From: Gammaproteobacteria bacterium
GTDB lineage: Bacteria; Pseudomonadota; Gammaproteobacteria; Pseudomonadales; Azotimanducaceae
DNA: 64,000 nucleotides
Direction of reading: 5' to 3'
Assembly: GCA_030425195.1 (NCBI GenBank)
Contig: JAUIAV010000018.1
Span: 1-64,000, forward strand
The notes under the pieces were generated by a model that was given only the letters and a program-made list of their open reading frames with translations, ran no database searches and was not told the DNA's origin. Both the position numbers and the translations under genes were made by a program. Within the stretch, counting starts at the first letter, position 1. Each line of letters begins with the position of its first letter. Shown one piece after another: positions 25,848 through 34,743 of this stretch.

Positions 25848-26879
25848 TCAAGCAATCGGTTCCTGACGTTTCGCGATTCTAGCCTGTCGGGTCCGCCACT
25901 GCTCCAGGAGGTCGATGGCGAACCAGGCGTAGAGCGTCACCGCCATGAAGAGGCTCATGCGCACGGCGAACGCCTTGTAGACGTCATTGCCCGTCTGCGT
26001 GTCCTGCACGGCGGAACCCAGCAGAATCAGCGCGGTGACCACCACGTTGGACCAGAAGGTGGGCGCATACCGGGTCGGGAAGACCCGATAGAACTTCGCG
26101 GCACAGAAGAAGACGAACAGCAGGATCCAGAGAAAGAACATCCACAGACTGGTCGAGATTCCGAGTGCGGCCCAGATGAGCACGGCAAAGCAACCGCCGA
26201 GGAACGTGGAGCCGAGCAGCTCGCGTCCCGCATCCCGGGCGGAAAGCATGCTGCTCTGCTGACCGAGGGCCGTCGCCTTCATGATGATGGGCGTGTAGAA
26301 GGTGGGATTGGTCAGCATCAGCAGGTAGGCGGGCAGAATGATGACCGTCGCTCGGATCGCCACCCAGTTGTTTTCTGCGGGCGTGAGCGGCGGCGGATCC
26401 GGCGGCAGTGACGTGCCATCTTCGGGAAAGAACGGATACACGACCCACTGGCACACGATGGCCACCACCACACCGAGCGCGATGGCCTGGATGGCGGAGA
26501 CGGCGAGCTCCCAGCTCAGGGTCCCCAGGGCTGAAATCAGCGTCAGGCTCACCGTCAGCAGCAGCGCCACCGGCCCTTTCGCCAGATTGACCGCCAGATA
26601 GCTGGCCAGAAACAGGCCGCAGGTCACGATCAGGATCGCGGAGAACGCATAGTACTGGAGCGGACGGATGAGCAGCAGGCCCACGGCCAGAATCAGCATC
26701 AGGGCCAGCACCAGCACCACCAGCTTTTTCGCCGGCATCGGCAGTCCCGGAGGTGCCGTCAGCAGCAGCGCGAAAATCGGCGCGATGAAAGGCAGGTTCA
26801 GGCCCAGACCGTAGCCGCACACCAGCGCCAGGGCCACCGTGAAGCTGAGGCGGAAAACCCGCCTGGCGGCGACGGGCAT
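25848..26879 (-). CDS. DUF2955/FUSC-like inner-membrane protein
   Basis: 343 residues arranged as two blocks of about five hydrophobic helices separated by a proline-rich cytoplasmic linker (SLPPDPPPLTPAEN). This pattern matches DUF2955, related to the FUSC/AaeB family of aromatic acid and drug exporters, though shorter than AaeB. It follows a HlyD/EmrA-type adaptor and an outer-membrane channel on the same strand, so it is probably the inner-membrane transporter of that tripartite exporter. Confidence 0.78.
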   Translation of the reverse strand: MPVAARRVFRLSFTVALALVCGYGLGLNLPFIAPIFALLLTAPPGLPMPAKKLVVLVLALMLILAVGLLLIRPLQYYAFSAILIVTCGLFLASYLAVNLAKGPVALLLTVSLTLISALGTLSWELAVSAIQAIALGVVVAIVCQWVVYPFFPEDGTSLPPDPPPLTPAENNWVAIRATVIILPAYLLMLTNPTFYTPIIMKATALGQQSSMLSARDAGRELLGSTFLGGCFAVLIWAALGISTSLWMFFLWILLFVFFCAAKFYRVFPTRYAPTFWSNVVVTALILLGSAVQDTQTGNDVYKAFAVRMSLFMAVTLYAWFAIDLLEQWRTRQARIAKRQEPIA

Positions 26880-26909
26880 GCTCAGCGCGCCTCGTGTTCC
26901 GGGACCTGA

Positions 26910-28022
26910 TCAGTAGGCATAGGCGAACCAGCTCATCAGACGGATGTACAGACTGCCGAGCAGGTTCAGGAATCCATGCCCTTCCGTGTAGGCCAGTACG
27001 GATGCCTGACCGCCGATCCGCAGCTGTCCGGCGATTTCCGGCGCCTCGTTGAAGTCGATGTCGACCACCACCGGGAAGCGCTGAGCCTGGCGCAGCCAGT
27101 CACGGTTGTTCTGAATGGTCGGCAGCGTCCCGGGCGGATGACTGCTGCCGGTGCTGACCCCGACACCGATGCTGCGCACGGTGCCGGAGTAGACTTCTCC
27201 CGGCAGTACGTCGAACAGGACGGCCACCTCACTGCCCTCTTCCAGGTGACCCAGATTGTTTTCCGTGAACTCCGCGTTCACCCAGACATCGTGCAGAGAG
27301 ATGAGCGTCATCACCGGCCCGCCGGTACCGGCGAACTGGCCGACATCGGTGGAGAGATCCGTAATGACACCCGGCAGACTGGCACGCACCAGCGTATTGC
27401 TGAGATCCAGCTCCGCCTTCTCGAGCGCCGCCCGCGCGGATCTGAGAATGGCGTTGCTGGCGTCGTCCGCGCCACCCATCTGCTCGATGGCGGCCTGGAC
27501 ATCCGATTCCGCCTTGGCGACACCGGCAACCGCGGAATCCAGCGATGCCTGGGACCCTTCCAGGCGTCGCAGAGAGATGGTGCCGGGGTCCTGCTCACGG
27601 AGACCGGTGAGTCGGGTGAAATCCTTCCTTGCCTTGACTTCGTTGGCCTGGGCCGCCCGCAGCGCGGCCCGCGCCGCATCCACCGTGGCAGAACCGGCGC
27701 CCACCTGCCGTTCGGCCTTGGCCAGATCGGACCGTGCCTTTTCGACGGCAATCTCGTACTGGGACCGGTCGATCTGAAAAAGCTGCTCACCCGCCCTCAC
27801 CGTCTGATTGTTCCCGACGAACACTTCCGTGACCAGCCCCGCCACCTGGGGAGCCACGCCCACCACGTAGCCATCCACCCGGGCCTGAGTGGTATAGGGG
27901 GTAAACCGATCCGCCAGGAGATACCAGATCAGGCTGAGCAGAATGACCGCCAGAATGACGACACCGCCCTTCCTCGTCGCCTGCTCCGCCGTAACTGACG
28001 TATTTCCTTCTGCTTCGCTCAT
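26910..28022 (-). CDS. HlyD/EmrA-family membrane fusion protein
   Basis: 370 residues. One N-terminal membrane anchor (VVILAVILLSLIWYLLAD) is followed by a lipoyl half-motif (VAPQVAGLVTEVFVGNNQTV), a long alpha-helical hairpin of about 110 residues, the second lipoyl half (VRASLPGVITDLSTDVGQFA) and a beta-barrel. It is the periplasmic adaptor linking an inner-membrane pump to an outer-membrane channel. ATG 28022 overlaps the stop of the channel gene upstream (ATGA). Confidence 0.92.
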   Translation of the reverse strand: MSEAEGNTSVTAEQATRKGGVVILAVILLSLIWYLLADRFTPYTTQARVDGYVVGVAPQVAGLVTEVFVGNNQTVRAGEQLFQIDRSQYEIAVEKARSDLAKAERQVGAGSATVDAARAALRAAQANEVKARKDFTRLTGLREQDPGTISLRRLEGSQASLDSAVAGVAKAESDVQAAIEQMGGADDASNAILRSARAALEKAELDLSNTLVRASLPGVITDLSTDVGQFAGTGGPVMTLISLHDVWVNAEFTENNLGHLEEGSEVAVLFDVLPGEVYSGTVRSIGVGVSTGSSHPPGTLPTIQNNRDWLRQAQRFPVVVDIDFNEAPEIAGQLRIGGQASVLAYTEGHGFLNLLGSLYIRLMSWFAYAY

Positions 28023-29569
28023 GAGCCTTCAGCCTCTTTCTCCACCGGCCGCTCCACGCCCGCCGGCAGGGGTCGATCCATGAGATCGCCCCACTTCGTC
28101 CTCGATTTCATCTGCTCCTGCACCGCTTCCGGAATCAGTTCCTCCACCGGCGTCTCCAGCCAGCCGCCGCCCAGGGCCTGGTAGAGTGAGACGATGGCGG
28201 TCAGGTGATTCGCCCGGTTCGACAGCTCCCGTTCCGCCTGGGAAAAGAGCGTGCGCTGTGCATCCAGCACCCGCTGAAAGTCGGCATAGCCTTCCTGATA
28301 TCGCGTCCGGGCAATGTCCAGCGAACGCCCGGCCGCCTGCACGGACTCGACGAGAATCTCCTTGCGCTCGTGCGTCTTCACCACGTTGATCGCCGCATTG
28401 TCGATCTCCGCCGCCGCCTGCAGCACGGTGCTCTGATAACCGGTGATCGCCTGCTGCAGGCGCGCATCCTGCAGCCGCACGTTGTTGGCGATCCGGCCAT
28501 AGTCGAAGAGGTTCCAGGTGAATGACGAGCCGGCGGTCAGGCTGGTCCGGTCGGTGGTCAGGGTGTTCCCGGAGAGGCCCAGCGTGCCGAACAGCGAAAT
28601 GGCGGGATAGTAATCCGCCTTGGCCACGCCGATCTGCGCCGACTGCGCCGCAACGGCCCAGGCACTGGCCCGGATGTCCGGACGTCGCTGCAGCAGGCTG
28701 GCGGGAATCTCACTGATCAGAATCGGCGCGACGTCGGGCAGGTCATCCGGCACGTTCTCGAGCTCGGGTACGTCGCCCGGTTTCCGGTTGAGCAGAACGG
28801 CCAGACCGTTCGTCGCCTCGACCAGGGCGGATTCGAGACTCGGGATGGAGGACAGCGTAATCAGGTACTGTGTCCTCGCCTGCTGAAGATCGAGCTCCGA
28901 GTCCTGGCCGCTGTCGAAGAGCTCCCGGGTGATCTCATAGCTGCGCCGCTGGATGTCCGCGTTCTGTCGTGCAATCCGGATCTGCTGCCGGGTGGCGAGA
29001 TAGAGGTAGTAGAGATTCGCCACCTGAGCGCTCAGGAGCACCTGCAGATCCTGCTGGTTGGCGATCGAAGCGAAAAATGCGGCATCGGCAGACTCGATGC
29101 TGCGCCGGAATTTCCCCCAGAAATCCAGCTCCCAGCCAGCGCCTACGCCCAGCGAATAGTCGCCGAAGCCGTTCGTTCTGCCACCTTCGAGATTGGTGAC
29201 GGATGCGGCGGAGCCTGTGGCCTGCTGAACCTGCGGATAGAGCGTGCTTTCCGCGATGCCTGCGGCTGCCCGGCTCTCGAGGATGCGCAGACCGGCAAGT
29301 CTGAGAGAGAGGTTTTCCTGCCGGGCTTTGTCTACCAGGTCGTTGAGAACCGGGTCATCGAACAGGTGCCACCAGAATCTGAGGTCTGCCTCTGCCTGTT
29401 TGTCCGGAGTGGCAACCTGACCGTACAGATCCGTCTGCCAGTCTTCGAGCCAGGCGACGTCCGGCTCCTCATAATCCGGCCCGATGGCCGCACAGCCACC
29501 GAGCGACAGCACGGCCGCCAGGACCAGCGCGGGGCGCAGGGTTCCGTTTCCGGGGCAATACGGCTTCAT
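28019..29569 (-). CDS. Outer-membrane efflux channel lipoprotein, NodT type
   Basis: 516 residues from ATG 29569, which overlaps the stop of the AI-2E-type gene (TGATG). Lipobox LGGC (Cys26), then AAIGPDYEEPDVAW. Duplicated outer-membrane-factor domains, with IPASLLQRRPDIRASAWAVAAQ in the second, and ALGGGW near the end. A charged C-terminal tail of about 45 residues is longer than in the channel encoded at 880. It should serve the HlyD adaptor and DUF2955 pump encoded downstream. Confidence 0.92.
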   Translation of the reverse strand: MKPYCPGNGTLRPALVLAAVLSLGGCAAIGPDYEEPDVAWLEDWQTDLYGQVATPDKQAEADLRFWWHLFDDPVLNDLVDKARQENLSLRLAGLRILESRAAAGIAESTLYPQVQQATGSAASVTNLEGGRTNGFGDYSLGVGAGWELDFWGKFRRSIESADAAFFASIANQQDLQVLLSAQVANLYYLYLATRQQIRIARQNADIQRRSYEITRELFDSGQDSELDLQQARTQYLITLSSIPSLESALVEATNGLAVLLNRKPGDVPELENVPDDLPDVAPILISEIPASLLQRRPDIRASAWAVAAQSAQIGVAKADYYPAISLFGTLGLSGNTLTTDRTSLTAGSSFTWNLFDYGRIANNVRLQDARLQQAITGYQSTVLQAAAEIDNAAINVVKTHERKEILVESVQAAGRSLDIARTRYQEGYADFQRVLDAQRTLFSQAERELSNRANHLTAIVSLYQALGGGWLETPVEELIPEAVQEQMKSRTKWGDLMDRPLPAGVERPVEKEAEGS

Positions 29570-30714
29570 CAGGCAGGCGGCGCGGCGGGCTCCTGCTGTG
29601 AGGTGGCCGTCGCGTCTCCGGACAGCGCGGCATCGACGTCCGGATCCGGCTGGTTCACCCAGTCCATGAACAGCTGATAGCCCACGGCGAGCACCACGGC
29701 CCCGATGAACAGTCCCACAATGCCGGAGTAGATCATGCCACCCAGCGCCCCGATCAGAATCACCGGCATGGGGGCTTCCACACCCCGACCCAGCAGCAGC
29801 GGTTTGAGGACGTTGTCCGCCATTCCGGCAACGAGCAGGTACACCGTCCAGATCAGGTTGTGAGTCGTCCCGTCCCCCGCCCACCAGAGATAGCCGATCG
29901 CCGGCAGAGAGATGACGAGCGCCGGCAGTTGCAGGATACCCACGATCATGACGATGAGCGCCAGCAGGCCAGGCAGGGGGATACCGGCGAATGCGAAACC
30001 GACACCGAGCAGCAGGGCCTGGATGAACGCGACCCCGATCACGCCGGTGGCCACCGAACGGATAGTGGCGATCGTGAGCTTGTGCAGTCGGGGTCCGTGC
30101 ACCCGGCTGGTCAGCTTGCTGAGAATGCGCTCGGTAGCCGCACCCCCGCTCTGCCCGTACGCCATCATGATGCCGGCGATCGCCAGTGCTGCGAAAAGGA
30201 AGAGCACGTTTTCCATCGCACCGGCGGCGGCGGACAGCAGTCTGGCGGAAAGCTGACCCAGCTGCGGCTGCAGCGATTCGAGGTAGGCGGGCAGATCGGC
30301 TGCGGCGGCACTCCATGCCGCATAAAGCCGCTCACCGACGATGGGCCACTGTGCCACCTCGGCGTTCGGTGGCGGCACGACGACGGTGTTTCCGGAGAAC
30401 GCCGCATAGGCTTCGTGAATCTGACCGGCAAAGGAACTGGCCAGCATGACCGTCGGAGTTCCCAGAACGAGGATGATGCCGACAACGAGTACTGTCGCCG
30501 AGCGTCCCTGCCTGCCTTCCGGCCCGCCCGCCAGCCGCTGCTGAAGGGGATACAGGGCGACGGCCAGAATCAGGCCCCAGAGCAGCAGGTTCATGAACGG
30601 CGCGAAAATGCGGAAACACATGACCACCATCACGGCGATCAGACCGACCTTCACCAGCACATCCAGCATGTCTTCAGACAGAAACTGTCTGAACGCCGAG
30701 TTATCGTCCTCCAT
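29569..30714 (-). CDS. AI-2E family transporter (PerM/UPF0118)
   Basis: 381 residues from ATG 30714, preceded by the strong ribosome-binding site AAGGAGG; an in-frame GTG at 30747 is less likely. The layout is typical: two N-terminal membrane segments (VGLIAVMVVMCFRIF, LLLWGLILAVALYPLQQRL), a soluble central domain and about five C-terminal segments with GVGFAFAGIPLPGLLALI. Members export autoinducer-2 or act as sodium/proton antiporters, and sequence does not separate these. It leads the exporter operon by translational overlap. Confidence 0.88.
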   Translation of the reverse strand: MEDDNSAFRQFLSEDMLDVLVKVGLIAVMVVMCFRIFAPFMNLLLWGLILAVALYPLQQRLAGGPEGRQGRSATVLVVGIILVLGTPTVMLASSFAGQIHEAYAAFSGNTVVVPPPNAEVAQWPIVGERLYAAWSAAAADLPAYLESLQPQLGQLSARLLSAAAGAMENVLFLFAALAIAGIMMAYGQSGGAATERILSKLTSRVHGPRLHKLTIATIRSVATGVIGVAFIQALLLGVGFAFAGIPLPGLLALIVMIVGILQLPALVISLPAIGYLWWAGDGTTHNLIWTVYLLVAGMADNVLKPLLLGRGVEAPMPVILIGALGGMIYSGIVGLFIGAVVLAVGYQLFMDWVNQPDPDVDAALSGDATATSQQEPAAPPA

Positions 30715-30765
30715 GGCTCCTCCTTGACCTGATTCGCTGAGTGACACCTACTGGCGCATTCTACG

Positions 30766-31962
30766 TCATGTTCGTCGATCTCTCGCGGCCATCCACGCCG
30801 CCAGAGGATTAGCCGAAACACCGTGGGCCACGAGACTGAGGCCCACGGTGCAGGTGACCACCGTCGAGATCAGCTCGCCCCCCGGAAGCCCTTCAGCCAG
30901 CACCATCATCGTGAAGACGATGCTGGCCAGTCCTCTCGGACCGAACCAGCCCAGGAACAGGCGGCTGGCGGCGGATTCCCGAGTCCCGCTCAGCGCCAGG
31001 AACACGGGCAGCATGCGCAGAACGGTCAGGCTGAGCAGCGAGTAAAGGAGAATTTCCCAGGTCAGATCGCCCAGGCTCTGACCGATCACGGATACGCCGA
31101 ATATCATCCAGGTGAGCATGGCCATGGTCTCGCCAATGCCCTCTGCGGGCATGACCAGGGCATGCAGCCGGTGCTTCAGGTGCGACCCGAACATCAGTCC
31201 GCCGACGAAGGCGGCGATGTAGCCGCTACCGTGCAGGATATGCGCCACGGCGAAACAGGCGAACGCCAGCGCCGGAGCACAGACCTGCAGCCAGATCTCG
31301 TTCACCCAGCCGCGTTCAGAGCAGTGCCTGAGGAGCCATGCTCCCGCAAGCGCAATCAGCGCTCCGACAGCGGCGCCGACGCCCAGCTCTTTCATCACCA
31401 GCAGAACGGGCGACTCACCCGCCTGCCCGCCCGCCAGCGCAACGAACAGCAGCAGGAACGGCACACAAAGACCATCGTTCAGGCCGCTTTCGCAGTTCAA
31501 CCCTTCCCGCAGCCGCACCGGCACCTGCCGGTTGGCAATCACGGCCTTGCCCAGCGCCGCATCCGTGGCGGCGAGCATGACGCCGAGGATGGCTGCTTCG
31601 TAGAACGTGAGCGCATTGAGCAGCCAGGCCGCGGTCAGAGTCCCGAGGACCATCGTAGCCGGCAGACCGACGATGAGCATCCTGGCAGGGAGCTGCCACT
31701 GCCGGCGCAGCACCGAGAAGTTGGCACTCGCCGCGTCACTGAACAGGATCAGCGCCAGGGTGAGATCGATCAGAAGGCGGAAAGAGGCATTCTCGAGGTC
31801 GTTGGCCAGCCAGCCCAGGCCGAGAGGTCCGAGCAGCAGGCCCGTGAGCACGAACACCACCGGCCCGGAGATCGGCAATCTGTCCACGCGGGCAGACACG
31901 AGACTGTACAGAAAAGCGAACAGCGCCAGGATGGCAAGCTCGGTGTAAGGCGATGCGTCCAT
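30766..31962 (-). CDS. Cation/proton antiporter (CPA1/NhaP-like)
   Basis: 398 residues, about 12 hydrophobic segments, with no C-terminal regulatory domain. Characteristic stretches are ILFSDAASANFSVLR, MLAATDAALGKAVI (the conserved acidic site in TM5) and GWFGPRGLASIVF in the last third. It exchanges Na+ or K+ for H+ across the inner membrane. Starts 16 bases after the YjiH-like gene on the same strand. Confidence 0.9.
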   Translation of the reverse strand: MDASPYTELAILALFAFLYSLVSARVDRLPISGPVVFVLTGLLLGPLGLGWLANDLENASFRLLIDLTLALILFSDAASANFSVLRRQWQLPARMLIVGLPATMVLGTLTAAWLLNALTFYEAAILGVMLAATDAALGKAVIANRQVPVRLREGLNCESGLNDGLCVPFLLLFVALAGGQAGESPVLLVMKELGVGAAVGALIALAGAWLLRHCSERGWVNEIWLQVCAPALAFACFAVAHILHGSGYIAAFVGGLMFGSHLKHRLHALVMPAEGIGETMAMLTWMIFGVSVIGQSLGDLTWEILLYSLLSLTVLRMLPVFLALSGTRESAASRLFLGWFGPRGLASIVFTMMVLAEGLPGGELISTVVTCTVGLSLVAHGVSANPLAAWMAARDRRT

Positions 31963-31978
31963 ACTCGTTCAGAAACCC

Positions 31979-33364
31979 CTAACTTCCTTCGGTGAGAAAC
32001 AACCCGGCGGCGCAGAGGATCGGGAATACGATCACGGTACGCAGCACGAAAATCACCGCCAGCTCGGCGAACCCGAGCGGCAGACTGGAACGGAGAATCA
32101 GCACACCGACCTCCGCCATGAAGATGAGTTGCGTGACAGACAGTCCGGCCAGTACGAACCGCGCGAGCTCACTGTCCAGGTCCGCAGCAATCAGCGCCGG
32201 CATGAACTGATCCAGAAAGCCGGCCAGAAACCCGGGGGCGGCTCCGGCAGCATCGGGAAAGTGCAACACCCCCAGCAGCCACGCCAGGGGCCAGGAAAGC
32301 GTATCGAACACGGGTGTATGGAAAACCAGGATGGTCGTCAGCGTTGCCAGCGCCATGGCGGCCGGAATCACGTTGAACGTCACGCTCACCGTCTGCAGAA
32401 GGGAGCTGCGCAGCAGGGCAGCAGGCCCGGGCGCCGTGGACGCCCGGTCGACGGCGGCCTGCACCGCCCTGCTGAAAATTCCGCCCGGCGCCGGGACTTC
32501 ACCTTCTCTGTCCTCCGCCGTCCCGGGGCAGTAGCTGTCCGGCATCCGGGACAGCGGCGGCAGCCGAACCATGACGAACGCGCAGAGCCCGCAGGCCAGG
32601 ATCATGGTCAGGTACCAGCTGAAGTAGAGATGTCCGATCCCCGACACCTCCGCGATCAGCAGGCTGAATGGCAGAGACACCACGGAGAAGTTCGTCGCGA
32701 CCGCCGCGGACTCCCGGGCGGTGTAGTATCCACGTTCATACTGGCCGATCGTGATCAGCAGCCCCACCGCCGCGGAGGAGAGAAACGATGCGGTGGCGTC
32801 GATGGCGGAGCGGCCGGGCAGACGGAACAGGAGCTCGAACGGTCTCCGTAGCAGGGTACCGACGAATTCCATGAATCCGAATTCCGTAAGAAACGGCATG
32901 AGCTGACAGGCAACCAGCAGAATGACCAGGCTGTTGATGCCGATATCGCGGAAGACGGTCCCACCCGTCCGTGCGCCCCACAGGATTTCCGGACCGGTTT
33001 CCCAGAGCACCATGACGCCGATCAGGCAGCCGACCACACGCAGGAAGAGCCAGATCGGGGTGACGCTGCACATGGCCTGCAGCCATGGCCGACTATCTGA
33101 CCAGTCCGGCCGCAGAACCAGGAACAGAACGCCACCCAGCGCGGCCATGCCGGTGACTGCCACCACCATCTGAAGGAGCCAGGGACCCAGCAGAGCGGTG
33201 AGGAGGCTTGTCGCCACGCCGATCAGAATGGTCTGCTGACCCTCATAGGGCACGGGTACCAGAAATGCGCCGATGCCGATCAGCGACGGGCCGAGCGAGC
33301 GTGCAAGAGCGGAGGGAGGCCGGCTGCCCCCCTGAGGCAGCCCGTCACCCCGGGGCGTTTTCAC
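31979..33364 (-). CDS. YjiH-family membrane protein with nucleoside-recognition (Gate) domains
   Basis: 461 residues, about 11 hydrophobic helices. The segment GINSLVILLVACQLMPFLTEFGFMEF and the later SSAAVGLLITIGQYERG resemble the YjiH/Gate-domain proteins. The transport substrate of the family is not established. It lies between DUF4345 and an antiporter gene with gaps of 8 and 16 bases, so co-transcription with the carotenoid genes upstream is possible. Confidence 0.8.
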   Translation of the reverse strand: MKTPRGDGLPQGGSRPPSALARSLGPSLIGIGAFLVPVPYEGQQTILIGVATSLLTALLGPWLLQMVVAVTGMAALGGVLFLVLRPDWSDSRPWLQAMCSVTPIWLFLRVVGCLIGVMVLWETGPEILWGARTGGTVFRDIGINSLVILLVACQLMPFLTEFGFMEFVGTLLRRPFELLFRLPGRSAIDATASFLSSAAVGLLITIGQYERGYYTARESAAVATNFSVVSLPFSLLIAEVSGIGHLYFSWYLTMILACGLCAFVMVRLPPLSRMPDSYCPGTAEDREGEVPAPGGIFSRAVQAAVDRASTAPGPAALLRSSLLQTVSVTFNVIPAAMALATLTTILVFHTPVFDTLSWPLAWLLGVLHFPDAAGAAPGFLAGFLDQFMPALIAADLDSELARFVLAGLSVTQLIFMAEVGVLILRSSLPLGFAELAVIFVLRTVIVFPILCAAGLFLTEGS

Positions 33365-33372
33365 GCTTCCGG

Positions 33373-33759
33373 TCAGGATGTCCCTGCAGCCATCCGACGG
33401 CCTGCGAAGATGAGCACGGCGGCGATGACGATCTCGAATCCGAAGGCGACCACCGTAGCCTCAGCGGGATCCCCGTCGATCACGAAACCGATCAGGCGGC
33501 CCGCGGCGATGAAGACCATGAGCACGGCCACCGCCACCAGCCACTCCCCTTTGTTCTGGATGATGCCGAGCAGAATCAGGGCGGCAGAAGCCAGAAACAG
33601 CCCGCCCAGGTCTCCACGCAACGTATTGAGCCCGTGCTCACCCATCGGCACCACTGCCAGACTGGCCGCATTCCCGGTTGGATCCAGCATGAAGCCGGAC
33701 CCCATGAAGATGAACAGCAGGGCGAACAGGCCCGCCAGAATTTTCAGAGTCAGATCCAT
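33373..33759 (-). CDS. Small four-helix membrane protein, DUF4345-like
   Basis: 128 residues, four hydrophobic segments. The opening LAGLFALLFIFMGSGFMLDP and the central RGDLGGLFLASAALILLG match DUF4345 proteins of unknown function. It lies 42 bases after crtB and 8 bases before the YjiH-like gene. No functional residues can be pointed out. Confidence 0.75.
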   Translation of the reverse strand: MDLTLKILAGLFALLFIFMGSGFMLDPTGNAASLAVVPMGEHGLNTLRGDLGGLFLASAALILLGIIQNKGEWLVAVAVLMVFIAAGRLIGFVIDGDPAEATVVAFGFEIVIAAVLIFAGRRMAAGTS

Positions 33760-33801
33760 CCCGCTCTCCCCCCAGGAGACTGATCAGATCCGGCAGTTCT
33801 A

Positions 33802-34737
33802 TCAGGGAGTCGGCGGCGCTGTCCACAGATCGGTGCGCGGCGGCCCTTCTCCGTGGCTGCCGAGCACGGCTCCGGCCGCCGTGAATCCGCTCGTCACGAG
33901 CATCACCAGTTTCTGCAGGGTGGTGGTACCGGCCCGGGTCTGCCACGCGTCGGCACCCTGGCTTCGAACCTGATCGCCGATCGCGCCGTACACCCGTCTG
34001 GCCGCGGCGATGGCCCAGGCACACCGGAACGGCAGGCGCGCGATGCCATGCACGGCGGAGTCGTAGTAGCGGTCGGCCTCGTCCAGCAGCCGCTTCACCA
34101 CCTGGAAGACGGCCTCCTCGTTTCCTTCGAACTCGCGCGCCGCAACCGGCGCTCCAGCGCTCAGAAGCCAGTCCCGCGGCAGATAGATCCGCCCGTCTGC
34201 CGCATCTTCCATCACGTCGCGGGAGATGTTCGTGAGCTGAAAAGCGATACCCAGATCGATGGCCCGATTCAGGGTCGGCCGATCCGTGACCCCCATGATG
34301 GTGGCCATCATGGCACCCACCACGCCGGCCACGTGGTAGCAGTACAGCAGCGTGTCCTCGAGCGTCAGGTACTCCCGGCGCTCCACGTCCATGGAGAAGC
34401 CGTCCAGCAGTTCGAGGGGGTACCGGCGGTCCATACCCGAGATCTGGAACACCCGTTGAAATGCTGCGAACACGGGATCGTCCGTGGGCTGTCCCGCCAT
34501 GGCCGCTTCCGTCTGTTCCGTCAGCCGGGCAAGGATCCTCTGCTGCTCGTCAGGCGCCGGTGACTGCTGCCCGAACCCCAGATCCTGCCCGTCGATCTGG
34601 TCATCGCAATAGCGGCACCAGGCGTAGAGCATGAAGGCCTTTTCCCGGGTCTGCTGATCGAACAGCTTCGCCGCCGCCGCAAAGCTCTTCGATCCCTGCT
34701 CGATGATGGCTCTGGCATTGGCGACGACGGGGTCCAT
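33802..34737 (-). CDS. crtB: Phytoene synthase
   Basis: 311 residues. Squalene/phytoene synthase fold with both aspartate-rich sites: YAWCRYCDDQIDGQDLG (DxxxD) and QLTNISRDVMEDAADGRIYLPRDWL (DxxED plus the Y-L-P motif). The SKSF motif near the N-terminus is present (EQGSKSFAAAAKLF). It condenses two geranylgeranyl diphosphates to phytoene. It follows crtI by six bases and crtY before that, the order expected of a crtYIB operon. Confidence 0.96.
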   Translation of the reverse strand: MDPVVANARAIIEQGSKSFAAAAKLFDQQTREKAFMLYAWCRYCDDQIDGQDLGFGQQSPAPDEQQRILARLTEQTEAAMAGQPTDDPVFAAFQRVFQISGMDRRYPLELLDGFSMDVERREYLTLEDTLLYCYHVAGVVGAMMATIMGVTDRPTLNRAIDLGIAFQLTNISRDVMEDAADGRIYLPRDWLLSAGAPVAAREFEGNEEAVFQVVKRLLDEADRYYDSAVHGIARLPFRCAWAIAAARRVYGAIGDQVRSQGADAWQTRAGTTTLQKLVMLVTSGFTAAGAVLGSHGEGPPRTDLWTAPPTP

Positions 34738-34743
34738 GGCCCG

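Noticed and set aside
29570-30316. Upstream extension of the NodT channel frame
   Set aside because: It lies inside the AI-2E-type gene in another frame; the lipoprotein signal begins at ATG 29569.
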